DNA of 59,547 nucleotides from CAYYFX01 sp964571855 (lineage in GTDB: Bacteria > ARS69). Positions 1-7,609 of this stretch are shown piece after piece. Position numbers and translations under genes: made by a program. The notes below the pieces were generated by a model. The model made no database searches. It was given only the letters and a program-made list of their open reading frames with translations, and was not told where the DNA came from. Numbering within the stretch: position 1 is the first letter of the stretch; the number at the start of each line of letters is the position of its first letter. The stretch is taken from NCBI GenBank assembly GCA_964571855.1, contig CAZNDO010000023.1, forward strand, positions 1 to 59,547, given 5' to 3'.

Positions 1-83
1 CGGGACTGTACCGGACCCTCATAGCGGGTGGATCAGATTCCGGGGGGCACCTCATAGGTTCCCTCCGGCGGGCAGCAGGTGCT

Positions 84-118
84 CCACGCTCGCCGCGTTC
101 GACACGCGGCGAGCGTGG
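84..118 (-). terminator. Stem-loop after the first gene
   Basis: A perfect 14-bp inverted repeat (84-97 with 105-118, 7-nt loop) lies 18 bp beyond the stop of the minus-strand gene ending at 136. No T-run follows on the minus strand, so it may be a rho-assisted terminator or an mRNA 3' end protector rather than a classical intrinsic terminator. Bases 1-83 hold no supportable gene. Confidence 0.5.
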
Positions 119-135
119 CGTCGCGGCAGGGATCC

Positions 136-1467
136 CTATCGGACCACCACCACGCGGCCGCTCCGGACGGCACCGTCGGCGATGAGCCGGGTGAAGTAGA
201 CGCCGGCGGGGACACGGCTGCCGGCGTCCGACCCGCGATCCCATCGCACCACGTGCACGCCCTCGGCGAGCGTCCGGTCCACGAGCGTGTGCACGAGCCG
301 GCCGGACACGTCGTGAACGGTGAGCGTGACCGGGCCGGCGGAAGGGACCGCGAACCTCAGGTCCGTGGCGATGGACACGGGGTTCGGACGGGCCGGCTCC
401 AGCACGAGACCGGCGCTGCCCGCCGAGACGATCCCGACCCCGGACGCCCCGCCGTCCACGAATGTCTCGAAGATGGCATCCCAGCCCGCGCCGCTCGCGA
501 ACCCGCCGGTCGAGTTCGTGAACTCGCCGCCGGCATACGTGTTGCCGGGCACGGCGCGGGCCAGGTAGTCGGTGCCCCCCGCGGCGTTGCTGCGCAGGAC
601 GAACGCCAGCACCTCACCGTTGCTCACGGGCAGGTTGTACGGCGAGACGTCGAAGTCCACCATGGGGTTGCTGCCCGCGAACGCGGTGACCGTGGCCAGG
701 GCCACGACGTCGCCGGTGGCGGTGCCGCCGCTCGTCGTCTGCACCTCGAGCAGGAGATCCAGCACCGGCGAGTTCCGCGGGTCCACCATCACGGCGATGC
801 GCGTCAACGTTCCGTCCGCGCCCACGGTGAACGTCTGCGTCGCCGTCAGCCCCGTCAGGATGGCCGCGAAGTTCCCGGTGGGCGTCTGGAGGTTGGCCTG
901 GTCGGACGACCCGGGTCCGGGCAGCGAGGCCGGCTCCACGAACGTCTTGAAGATGGCATCCCAGCCCGCCCCGTTGCCGAAGGCCCCGCCGGAGTCGGTG
1001 AACTGTCCGTGGGCATACCGGTTCGAGGGAACCGCCCGCATGAGGTAGTCGTTCCCGAGCACGGCCGCGCTGGACATCACGAACGCCAGCGAGTCACCGG
1101 CGGCCACCACGAGTCCCGCCCCGCTCACGTCGAACTGGATGGTGGGGTTCCCCGGAGCGAAGGGCGCCACGGAAGCGCTGGCCAGGGTAATCCCGTCGGG
1201 CACGCCGCCCACCGTTCCCTGGATGGACAGGACGAGGTCGGCAGCCGGCGCCCCGCGGGAGTCCACCACCACGTCGACCCGCTCGAGTGTCCCGGGGAAT
1301 CCGGCCACGAAGGTCTGCGAGGCGGTGGTCCCGGTCCGGATGGCCACGAAGTTCCCGGTGGGAAGGCTGGAGTTGGACTGGTCGGGATAGGGGACGGCGA
1401 GCGCGGTTCCCGAAGCGGCGGCCAGGGCGGCCACGGCCAGGAAGGGGGCGAGGCGGACGTTCAGCAT
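136..1467 (-). CDS. Secreted protein with two tandem repeats and a FlgD/T9SS-like C-terminal domain
   Basis: 443 aa from the ATG at 1467, chosen because a GGGAG box lies just upstream and a signal peptide follows at once (residues 1-24, ending ALA). The in-frame ATG at 1521 would put 18 polar residues before it. Residues about 25-180 and 190-345 are two copies of one domain; both end in a WDAIF-TFV block. Residues about 360-443 form a FlgD-like Ig/sorting domain with a PNP motif, a DVSGRLV strand, a VPAGVYF strand and a basic end VVVR. Such domains direct export by type IX-like systems or anchor to the surface in FCB bacteria; the role here is inference. The function of the duplicated domain is unknown to me. 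Confidence 0.85.
   Translation of the reverse strand: MLNVRLAPFLAVAALAAASGTALAVPYPDQSNSSLPTGNFVAIRTGTTASQTFVAGFPGTLERVDVVVDSRGAPAADLVLSIQGTVGGVPDGITLASASVAPFAPGNPTIQFDVSGAGLVVAAGDSLAFVMSSAAVLGNDYLMRAVPSNRYAHGQFTDSGGAFGNGAGWDAIFKTFVEPASLPGPGSSDQANLQTPTGNFAAILTGLTATQTFTVGADGTLTRIAVMVDPRNSPVLDLLLEVQTTSGGTATGDVVALATVTAFAGSNPMVDFDVSPYNLPVSNGEVLAFVLRSNAAGGTDYLARAVPGNTYAGGEFTNSTGGFASGAGWDAIFETFVDGGASGVGIVSAGSAGLVLEPARPNPVSIATDLRFAVPSAGPVTLTVHDVSGRLVHTLVDRTLAEGVHVVRWDRGSDAGSRVPAGVYFTRLIADGAVRSGRVVVVR
450..1400 (-). repeat. Intragenic tandem duplication, 480-bp period
   Basis: Matching blocks near 459-480 and 939-960 (each ending in the same 14 bases, agatggcatcccag) are exactly 480 bp (160 codons) apart. 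Further matching blocks run along both halves. The boundaries given are approximate. The copies are clearly diverged, so this is an old duplication and not an assembly stutter. Confidence 0.75.
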
Positions 1468-1686
1468 AGTCGGTCTCCCGGGGATGAGGTGGTCCTCCTC
1501 GTTCCATTGCGGGAGGCGCACGGGAAAACCGTCACGGCGTCGGTCCGGAGGCGCTCATGCGGCACCGGCCGTACGACTCTTCAAGGTCGTGCCGTGCCTT
1601 GGCAGTAGTCCCCGGCTGTCTGGAGCGAATTCCCCCCATGCCCTATTCTCCCCCCGCTCCGGTCCGGGGCGCGGGGGTGAGCGGGG

Positions 1687-2511
1687 ATGGGGGCGCTGAA
1701 GCGGCGCGTCTACGAGATCCTCACCGATCCGCCCGAGACCGACCGCTTCGGTCGCGCGTTCCAGACGTTCATCCTCGCGCTCATCGCGGTCAACGTCCTC
1801 GCCACGATCCTGGAGACCGTGCGCTCGCTCGGCGAGCCGTACGCGCACTTCTTCCACCGCTTCGAGTTGTTCTCGGTGGTCGTGTTCTCCGTGGAGTACG
1901 TGCTGCGGCTGTGGTCGTGCACGTCGGATCCGGCCACGGCGCATCCGGTGCGCGGCCGGCTCGCGGTGGCGGGGCGGCTGATGCAGGTCGTGGACCTGCT
2001 GGCCATCCTGCCCTTCTACCTGCAGATCCTCATCCCGCACCTGGACCTGCGCTTCGTCCGCGCGCTGCGGCTCTTCCGCATCTTCCGCGTGTTCCGCGCC
2101 GGGAACCTCGCCGAGGCGGTCGGCATCCTCACCGCGGTCCTGCGCAACCGGAAGCACGAGCTGCTCGCCAGCTTCCTCGTGATCCTGATCGTCGTGGTGC
2201 TCGCCGGGAACGTGATGTACCTGCTGGAGCACCACGCCCAGGCCGACGCCTTCTCCAGTGTGCCCGCCGCGATGTGGTGGGCCGTCATCACCGTGACCAC
2301 GATCGGCTACGGCGACGTCTACCCGATCACCGCGCTCGGCCGCCTCGTGGGGTCCATGCTCGCGCTCGTGGGGATCGTGATGCTGGCGCTGCCCGTGGGC
2401 GTGCTGGGCTCCGGCTTCCTGGAGGAGATCGAGCGCCGGCGGAAGGCGGTGGCGGCGGAGCCGGGGGCGGCTGCGGAGGTCTGCCCGCACTGCGGGCGGC
2501 CGATGGGTTGA
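1687..2511 (+). CDS. Voltage-gated potassium channel, Kv type
   Basis: 274 aa, six-transmembrane ion-transport family. Residues about 26-44, 62-78 and 98-117 look like S1-S3. The S4 voltage sensor (about 120-138) has arginines at every third position (R122, 125, 128, 131, 134, 137). S5 is about 158-181, the pore filter TIGYGD is at 205-210, and S6 is about 218-242. The filter is the standard K+ signature. The C-terminus ends in CPHCG, half of a zinc-ribbon-like CxxC pair, with no second pair visible. The ATG at 1687 follows a GAGCGGGG stretch. It stands alone on the plus strand, divergent from the secreted-protein gene. No cyclic-nucleotide or RCK domain is present, so gating is most likely by voltage. 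Confidence 0.9.
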   Translation: MGALKRRVYEILTDPPETDRFGRAFQTFILALIAVNVLATILETVRSLGEPYAHFFHRFELFSVVVFSVEYVLRLWSCTSDPATAHPVRGRLAVAGRLMQVVDLLAILPFYLQILIPHLDLRFVRALRLFRIFRVFRAGNLAEAVGILTAVLRNRKHELLASFLVILIVVVLAGNVMYLLEHHAQADAFSSVPAAMWWAVITVTTIGYGDVYPITALGRLVGSMLALVGIVMLALPVGVLGSGFLEEIERRRKAVAAEPGAAAEVCPHCGRPMG

Positions 2512-2536
2512 CCGGCGCCTGGCGCGCCGGAGGGGC

Positions 2537-2566
2537 TTGACCAATCGGGAGTGCTACTCCATTTTA
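2537..2566 (+). promoter_or_regulatory. Candidate promoter for the DUF4143 ATPase
   Basis: TTGACC at 2537-2542 and ATTTTA at 2561-2566 are 18 bp apart, in a short AT-richer island in otherwise very GC-rich DNA. The -10 element falls inside the palindrome described at 2547-2592. Confidence 0.4.
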
Positions 2567-2592
2567 GTTCGACCGGAATGGAGTGGACTCCC
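2547..2592. repeat. Interrupted palindrome before the DUF4143 ATPase
   Basis: Left half-arms gggagt (2547-2552) and actccatt (2556-2563) pair with aatggagt (2577-2584) and actccc (2587-2592). The structure overlaps the likely -10 element and ends 2 bp before the ATG at 2595. It could be an operator or an mRNA hairpin at the ribosome site; the sequence alone does not decide. Confidence 0.6.
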
Positions 2593-2594
2593 GA

Positions 2595-3755
2595 ATGGAA
2601 TCCCTGCCGCGCCTCCTGGACATCGACCTCCCGAGAGGCCGGTCCGCGTTCCTCTGGGGACCGCGGAAGACGGGGAAGACCACCTATCTCCGGGAGCGGT
2701 TCCCGGACAGCCTCCGCTTCGATCTCCTCCAGACGGACCGGCTCCTGGAACTGACGCGCCGGCCGTCGCTCCTGCGGGAGCAGATCCTCGCGGCCGGCGA
2801 GGACGTCCGCCGCCGGCCCATCGTGATCGACGAGGTGCAGAAGGTCCCCGCGCTCCTCGACGAGGTCCACTGGCTCATCGAGAACCATCGCCTGCGGTTC
2901 ATCCTCTCCGGCTCCAGCGCGCGGAAGCTGACGCGCGGCCAGGCGAACCGGCTGGGGGGGCGTGCCTGGCGGTATCAGCTCTTCCCGCTGGCGTACCCGG
3001 AGCTGACCTCGCCGTCGCTGCTCGAGATCCTGAACCGCGGCCTGATCCCCAGCCACTACCTGGAGGACGGCTACCGGCGATCGCTCCGGGCCTACGCGCA
3101 GGACTACCTCAAGGAGGAGGTGTTCGCGGAGGGGCTGACGCGCAACGTGCCCGCCTTCTCGCGCTTCTTCGAGGCGATGGGCTTCTCCCACGGGGAGCTG
3201 ACCAACTACGCGAACATCGCGCGCGAGTGCGGCGTGGATCCGAAGACGGTGAAGGAGTACTACCAGATCCTCGTGGACACGCTGCTCGGGTCGTTCGTGC
3301 CGCCCTTCAAGCGCCGGCAGGACCGCAACGTGATCCTGAAGGCCCCGAAGTTCTACCTCTTCGACGTGGGGGTGGCCGGATCCCTGGTGGACCGGCGGCT
3401 CACGGGCGCGCGCGGCGAGGCCTTCGGACGGGCGCTCGAGCACTTCGTGTTCATGGAGCTGCAGGCGCACGCGTCGTACCGGGAACTGCACTACCCCGTC
3501 GAGTTCTGGCGCACGAAGGCCGGGCAGGAGGTGGACTTCGTGCTGGCGCGGGGCGAGGTGGCGGTGGAAGTGAAGGGGTCGTCGCGCGTGGACTCGCGCG
3601 ACCTTCGCTCGCTCGAGGCGTTCGCGGCGGAGTACCGGCCGCGGCAGGCCATCGTCGTGTGCAACGAAGCCCGGGAACGGGTCCACGGGAACGTCCGCGT
3701 GATGCCGTGGGCGCGCTTCCTGGAGGCGCTCTGGGACGGGAAGATCCTGGCGTAG
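2595..3755 (+). CDS. AAA-type ATPase with DUF4143 domain
   Basis: 386 aa. Residues 22-30 carry Walker A (GPRKTGKTT) and a Walker B with IVIDEVQ follows near residue 75. The C-terminal half carries the DUF4143 signature: FYLFDVGVAGSL, then an EVDFVL strand and an EVKGSS strand typical of the nuclease-like fold at the end of this family. Length fits the family. I prefer the ATG at 2595 because relatives begin with a short stretch like LPRLLDI; a GTG at 2583 would add four residues. DUF4143 ATPases are scattered, horizontally mobile genes of unsettled function, often suspected of roles in defence or DNA transactions. It has no operon partner here. Confidence 0.9.
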   Translation: MESLPRLLDIDLPRGRSAFLWGPRKTGKTTYLRERFPDSLRFDLLQTDRLLELTRRPSLLREQILAAGEDVRRRPIVIDEVQKVPALLDEVHWLIENHRLRFILSGSSARKLTRGQANRLGGRAWRYQLFPLAYPELTSPSLLEILNRGLIPSHYLEDGYRRSLRAYAQDYLKEEVFAEGLTRNVPAFSRFFEAMGFSHGELTNYANIARECGVDPKTVKEYYQILVDTLLGSFVPPFKRRQDRNVILKAPKFYLFDVGVAGSLVDRRLTGARGEAFGRALEHFVFMELQAHASYRELHYPVEFWRTKAGQEVDFVLARGEVAVEVKGSSRVDSRDLRSLEAFAAEYRPRQAIVVCNEARERVHGNVRVMPWARFLEALWDGKILA

Positions 3756-4343
3756 CCGAGGCCCGGCCCCGAGGCATTCGCCTGTCCAGCCCGTCGCTCG
3801 GATTGGACACTTTCGCCGCGAGGCTGGACACCGTCCGAGGGACGAACGGCGCCGTCCGATGGCGGTTCGCCAACCGGGTCCCGCCCTGGGCCAGCGTTTC
3901 TATCGTAAAAAGGTGAATCTCCGTGCCCGGACGCTGCTCCCGCCCCCCTGGCCCGGCCCTTGCGGTGTAAAGGCGCGTCCGTCCGCGGAACGACGGACCC
4001 GACCCCCAGACCCGGTCGGCACGGGACCTCTTCGGGGAAACGTGGGCAGCACTCGGGGTGAGGGGCGGACGTGAAGGCGCCGGGAAACCGGTCGGCACGC
4101 CGCCCGCTCGCCGTCCCTACCGTCGGGAAACCGGCGGTCCGGGTGCCCCGCGGAAGAGGAACCGACTCACGAACCGCCGGGTCCATCGCCACCAGGGGAG
4201 CGACGGGGGAAGGGGACAGGTCCGCCGGACGGCCCGCCCTCGGGGGCGTCGAAGGCCGGCATCTCGCGAAGCTGGTCCCGGCGCCCGCCGAGATTCCCTC
4301 CCGCGTTTCGCATCCGCCCGCCCGCGCGTACCATCCAAGGACC
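3756..4343. other. Non-coding gap of 588 bp
   Basis: No frame here shows a credible protein on either strand. It holds a 9-bp inverted repeat (3783-3791 with 3822-3830) shortly after the ATPase stop, which may act at the transcript end. An AT-rich spot lies at 3898-3916, and repeats of a GGGAAACC core lie in its right part. A decayed gene or an unrecognised small RNA is possible but not shown. Confidence 0.5.
4081..4134. repeat. Direct repeat of cgggaaaccgg
   Basis: An 11-bp unit occurs at 4081-4091 and 4124-4134, 43 bp apart, with a weaker relative (cggggaaacg) at 4034-4043. The spacing of about four helical turns would suit protein binding sites, but chance is not excluded. Confidence 0.3.
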
Positions 4344-5324
4344 ATGCCGCGTCCTGGATCCGTTGCCTGCCTGGCCGTCACGTTTGCGGTGGTGCTGGCC
4401 GTGGCGGCGCCGCCCGCGCCCGCCGCGCCGAAGCCCGCGTCCGTCCGCCTGCCGGGCGAGACCGTGGCGCGCGTGGCCATCACGCTCGCCGAGCGCGACG
4501 GCGCGGCCCTCGTTCCCGGTCCCTTCGCCGTGCTCCCGGGCGGGCGCCGCGTGGCGCTCGCGCTCGCGGAGGCGGACGGCATCCTGCTGCTCGAAGGCGA
4601 CCGCATCGTGCACCACTTCCCGCTGCCCGGCGACGCGCACGAGTTCGACGACATGGCCGCGTCCCCCGCGCTGCTCGTGGCCGGGCGGCGCATGCTCGGC
4701 GCGTCCGCGTTCGTGGACCTGTTCGTGTACGACCTGCAGTCCGGCCGCGAAGTGGAACGCGTGCAGTCCGCGAACCCGTACCTTCGTCCGCCCGCCGACG
4801 GGCGGGACCGCTGGCGCATCGTGCTGGAGGGGACGCTGCTCGGCGCGTTCGATCCTTCGATGGCTGCCACGTACCCGCTCTGGGACGCGAAGGCCGGCGT
4901 GATCGCGGGGGGGGAGCAGGTGGTGCGCTCCACATCCGGCGTGGGCTTCGACGACGCGGCCGTGTGGGTGCCGAACCCGGACGGCAGCGTGAACCGCAAG
5001 GGCCGCGGCGTGTCCGAGCCGTTCGCGGCGCCGGGCGCGGGCGAGTTCGTGGGCGGCCTGGGCGACAGCGTGGTGGTGGTGCTGGCGGACGACGATCCCG
5101 CGGCCCCGGAGCGCCGGCTCCCGCGCGAGCTCGTGGTGCGCGTGCAGGAGGCGGACACGATCCGCGAGCTGCGCCTCCCCGCGGTGGACGGCGCCGTGAA
5201 GGAGGACGTGCGCATCGTCCCCGGCCGTCCCGTGCGCATGCTGGGCGGCAGGCTGTACTGGTGCTACCTGGGCCCGGACTACCTGGAGATCCGCGCCGCC
5301 GCCGTGCCCGCGGCGCGCGACTGA
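4344..5324 (+). CDS. Exported protein of unknown function
   Basis: 326 aa from the ATG at 4344, chosen because an AAGG box precedes it and a clear signal peptide follows (residues 1-28, hydrophobic VTFAVVLAVAA, then an APAAP cleavage region). In-frame starts further upstream (4071) would bury that signal. The mature part is rich in short beta-type segments and repeated small hydrophobic strands, which could be a propeller-like or sandwich fold; this is a guess. I recognise no catalytic motif. Its stop is 2 bp before recO, so the two are probably co-transcribed. Confidence 0.7.
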   Translation: MPRPGSVACLAVTFAVVLAVAAPPAPAAPKPASVRLPGETVARVAITLAERDGAALVPGPFAVLPGGRRVALALAEADGILLLEGDRIVHHFPLPGDAHEFDDMAASPALLVAGRRMLGASAFVDLFVYDLQSGREVERVQSANPYLRPPADGRDRWRIVLEGTLLGAFDPSMAATYPLWDAKAGVIAGGEQVVRSTSGVGFDDAAVWVPNPDGSVNRKGRGVSEPFAAPGAGEFVGGLGDSVVVVLADDDPAAPERRLPRELVVRVQEADTIRELRLPAVDGAVKEDVRIVPGRPVRMLGGRLYWCYLGPDYLEIRAAAVPAARD

Positions 5325-5326
5325 CC

Positions 5327-6115
5327 ATGGCGGCGGTGGAGACCGACGCGCTCGTGCTCCGTCACGTGCGCCAGGGGGACACGTCCCACGTGGTCACGCT
5401 GCTCGCGCGCGAGAGCGGGCGGGTGGCCGTGATGGCGAAGGGGAGCCGCACGCCGGGGAGCCGCTACGGCGCGGGGTTGGATCTCTTCAGTCTGTCGCGG
5501 ATCCGTTACCGGGCAAGACCCGGGCGGGACCTGGTGTACCTGGACGCCTGCGAGCTGAAGCGGAGCTTCGCCGCGCTCGCGCGCGACGTGTTCGCGTACG
5601 CGGCGGCCGGCGCGTGCGCCGAGCTCGTGGACCGGCTCGTCCCGGACGGCGGCGCCTCCGCGGAGATCTTCGACACGCTGCTGGACGCGCTCTCCGCGCT
5701 GGCCGAGACCGCGCCGTTCCCGGAGGGGGAGGAGGGTCGCGCGGTGGCCCTGGCCGTGGCGTTCCAGCTCCACCTGATGGACCACCTGGGCATCGCGCCG
5801 GAGCTGACCGGCTGCGCGGCGTGCGGCGCGGCCGACCTGGAGGCGTCCACCAGCTTCTCGCCGCGGCTCGGCGGGCTCCTGTGCCGGAAGTGCCGCGCCG
5901 CCGAGGGCGGCCGGCGCCTGGATGCCGCCACCGTGGAGTTCCTGCGGCACGCCGCGTTCGGCGAGCTGACCGCGGCGCTCGCCGCGGCGCGCGCCCCCGG
6001 CAAGGGCACGCTGCTCGAGGCGCGCGCGGCGCTGGACGCGATGCTGGAGTACCATCACCACGGTCGCCCGGGCGCGATGCGCAGCCGCCGCTTCCTGGAC
6101 GACCTCTGGCGCTGA
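5327..6115 (+). CDS. recO: DNA repair protein RecO
   Basis: 262 aa, normal for the family. The N-terminal OB fold begins with ETDALVLRHVRQGDTSHVVTLL and the MAKGSR segment typical of RecO. The helical C-terminal half carries the zinc-binding cysteines C163, C166, C186 and C189 (CAAC...CRKC). RecO anneals single strands and loads RecA with RecR in the RecFOR pathway. The ATG at 5327 lies 2 bp after the upstream stop, and there is no strong ribosome site, so translational coupling is likely. The gene 30 bp downstream is unrelated in function. Confidence 0.93.
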   Translation: MAAVETDALVLRHVRQGDTSHVVTLLARESGRVAVMAKGSRTPGSRYGAGLDLFSLSRIRYRARPGRDLVYLDACELKRSFAALARDVFAYAAAGACAELVDRLVPDGGASAEIFDTLLDALSALAETAPFPEGEEGRAVALAVAFQLHLMDHLGIAPELTGCAACGAADLEASTSFSPRLGGLLCRKCRAAEGGRRLDAATVEFLRHAAFGELTAALAAARAPGKGTLLEARAALDAMLEYHHHGRPGAMRSRRFLDDLWR

Positions 6116-6145
6116 CGCGCCGGCCCGCCGCACCCCGGAGGAAGC

Positions 6146-6535
6146 ATGTCGAAGCTGAAGGCCTTCCACGAGTTCCGCACGCGCATGAATGATCGCATCC
6201 TGGAGTCCGGCACGCGCGAGACGAAGCGCTTCTTCCAGCTCGACGGCGCCGCGTACCGCGACGGCGCGCTCCCCGCGAAGACGAAGGAGCTGCTGGGCCT
6301 CACGGCCTCCATGGTGCTGCGCTGCAACGACTGCATCTCGTACCACGTGATCGAGTGCCGCAAGCACGGCGTCACGGAGGCGGAGTTCGCCGAGGCGTTC
6401 GACGTGGCGCTCGTGGTGGGCGGGTCCATCGTGATCCCGCACCTGCGGCACGCGCGCGACCTCCTGGACGAGCTGCTCGCGGCGGAGCGGGCGCCGACGG
6501 GTGCGGACGCGAAGGGCGGGAGAGCGGCCCCGTGA
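6146..6535 (+). CDS. Carboxymuconolactone decarboxylase/AhpD-like protein
   Basis: 129 aa all-helical protein. The redox-active motif C60-N-D-C63 followed by I-S-Y-H67 matches the AhpD-type CxxC...H centre of the CMD superfamily, so a thiol-peroxidase or disulfide-reducing role is more likely than ring-lactone decarboxylation. A strong ribosome site (GGAGGAAGC) precedes the ATG. The next gene overlaps its stop by 4 bp. Confidence 0.85.
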   Translation: MSKLKAFHEFRTRMNDRILESGTRETKRFFQLDGAAYRDGALPAKTKELLGLTASMVLRCNDCISYHVIECRKHGVTEAEFAEAFDVALVVGGSIVIPHLRHARDLLDELLAAERAPTGADAKGGRAAP

Positions 6536-6987
6536 GCGACGCCGGCGATCGCGAGCGCCGTCGCGAGCGGTACGGCCGCCACAAGGCGATCGCCATCCTC
6601 GTCACCTTCGCGCTCGGCTGGGCCGCCGTGAAGATCCTGGCGCCGGAGTGGCAGGGATCGTTGCCTTGGGCGTTCGCGAAGACGCCGAAGCGCGCGTTCG
6701 ACGAGCGCGCGTCCGGCGTGCCGGTGCAGGCGCACGGCGTGATCGAGGCGGCGGCGCCGGACACGCTGCTTTCCGGCGAGCCGGCGGCGCGCTGGCGCGC
6801 CCGCGCCACGGACGGCCATCCGTTCACGTGGCTGCCCGTGCCCGGATCGGCGCCTCCCGGCGCGGCGGTCGGGGACTCCCTGCACGTCCGCGGCCGGTAC
6901 GTCTGGGATCCGGCCGGCGGCACCGTCGTCACCGGCGAACCGGGGCGCACCGGCCTCGCCCGGGTGAGCTCCGCACGGGAACATTGA
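6532..6987 (+). CDS. Small membrane-anchored protein, possibly DUF3465-like
   Basis: 151 aa from the GTG at 6532, which overlaps the upstream stop (GTGA). A charged N-terminus is followed by one hydrophobic segment at about 18-35. The soluble part has a VQAHGVI strand and near the end GDSLHVRGRYVWDPAGGTVV. These resemble in shape the OB-like DUF3465 family, but I cannot confirm it, and expected conserved residues in the middle are not evident. It probably faces the periplasm. Function unknown. Confidence 0.65.
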   Translation: MSDAGDRERRRERYGRHKAIAILVTFALGWAAVKILAPEWQGSLPWAFAKTPKRAFDERASGVPVQAHGVIEAAAPDTLLSGEPAARWRARATDGHPFTWLPVPGSAPPGAAVGDSLHVRGRYVWDPAGGTVVTGEPGRTGLARVSSAREH

Positions 6988-7127
6988 CCGATGCTTGCCA
7001 TGCTTGACGGCACGGCGCCGGAGTTTCGCCTCCGCTTCTAAGGAGCCGCCCGAAGCAAGCCGATCCTCCCCGACAAGGCCCGATCCGACACATCCGGCGG
7101 ATCCGCTTGCCCCTTCGGGAGGATGCC

Positions 7128-7601
7128 GTGTCGATCCCCGAGCTTTGCCGTGCCCTCGACGCGATGATCGCGGACGACGCGCCCTTCGAGGAGGTCCTCG
7201 AGACCGCGGTGCGGAAGCTGCACGAGACGAATCCCCGCTTCCACTGGACCGGCATCTACGAGCTGTTCCCGGACCAGACGCTGCGGCTGGGCCCCTTCGT
7301 CGGCGCGCCCACCGACCACGTGTTCATCGGCGTGGGGCGGGGCGTGTGCGGCACGGCCGTGGCCGAGAAGCGCAACATGAACATCCCGGACGTGCGCGAG
7401 GTGTCGAACTACCTCGCATGCTCCACGGAGACGCGCTCCGAGCTGGTCGTGCTCATCCGGTCGGGGGAGCGGATCCACGCGCAGATCGACATCGACAGCC
7501 ACCAGGTGGGCGCGTTCGACGAGGCCACGGTGGCGGACGTCCAGCGCATCGCCGACACGCTGGCGCGCGCGTACGAAACGCGCGCGGTGACGCGAGGCTG
7601 A
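7128..7601 (+). CDS. GAF-domain free methionine-(R)-sulfoxide reductase-like protein
   Basis: 157 aa, a single GAF domain. The GTG at 7128 is taken as start because GGGAGGA ends 4 bp before it. GRGVCGTAVAE carries C74 and LACSTETRSELV carries C98. Their 24-residue spacing equals that of C94 and C118 in E. coli fRMsr (YebR), C118 being the catalytic one. The third E. coli cysteine (C84) is a histidine here. The enzyme would reduce free methionine-R-sulfoxide in the cytoplasm. It sits 8 bp before a hybrid histidine kinase, so a sensory role for the GAF domain is an alternative. Confidence 0.8.
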   Translation: MSIPELCRALDAMIADDAPFEEVLETAVRKLHETNPRFHWTGIYELFPDQTLRLGPFVGAPTDHVFIGVGRGVCGTAVAEKRNMNIPDVREVSNYLACSTETRSELVVLIRSGERIHAQIDIDSHQVGAFDEATVADVQRIADTLARAYETRAVTRG

Positions 7602-7609
7602 GCGATCCC

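Noticed and set aside
79..1608. Long plus-strand frame opposite the first secreted gene
   Set aside because: Arg/His/Gly/Pro-rich product with no domain; it is the antisense of a gene with a signal peptide and sorting domain.
3859..4074. Small frame in the 588-bp gap
   Set aside because: No ribosome site, Arg/Pro-rich, no domain; I could not support it as a gene.
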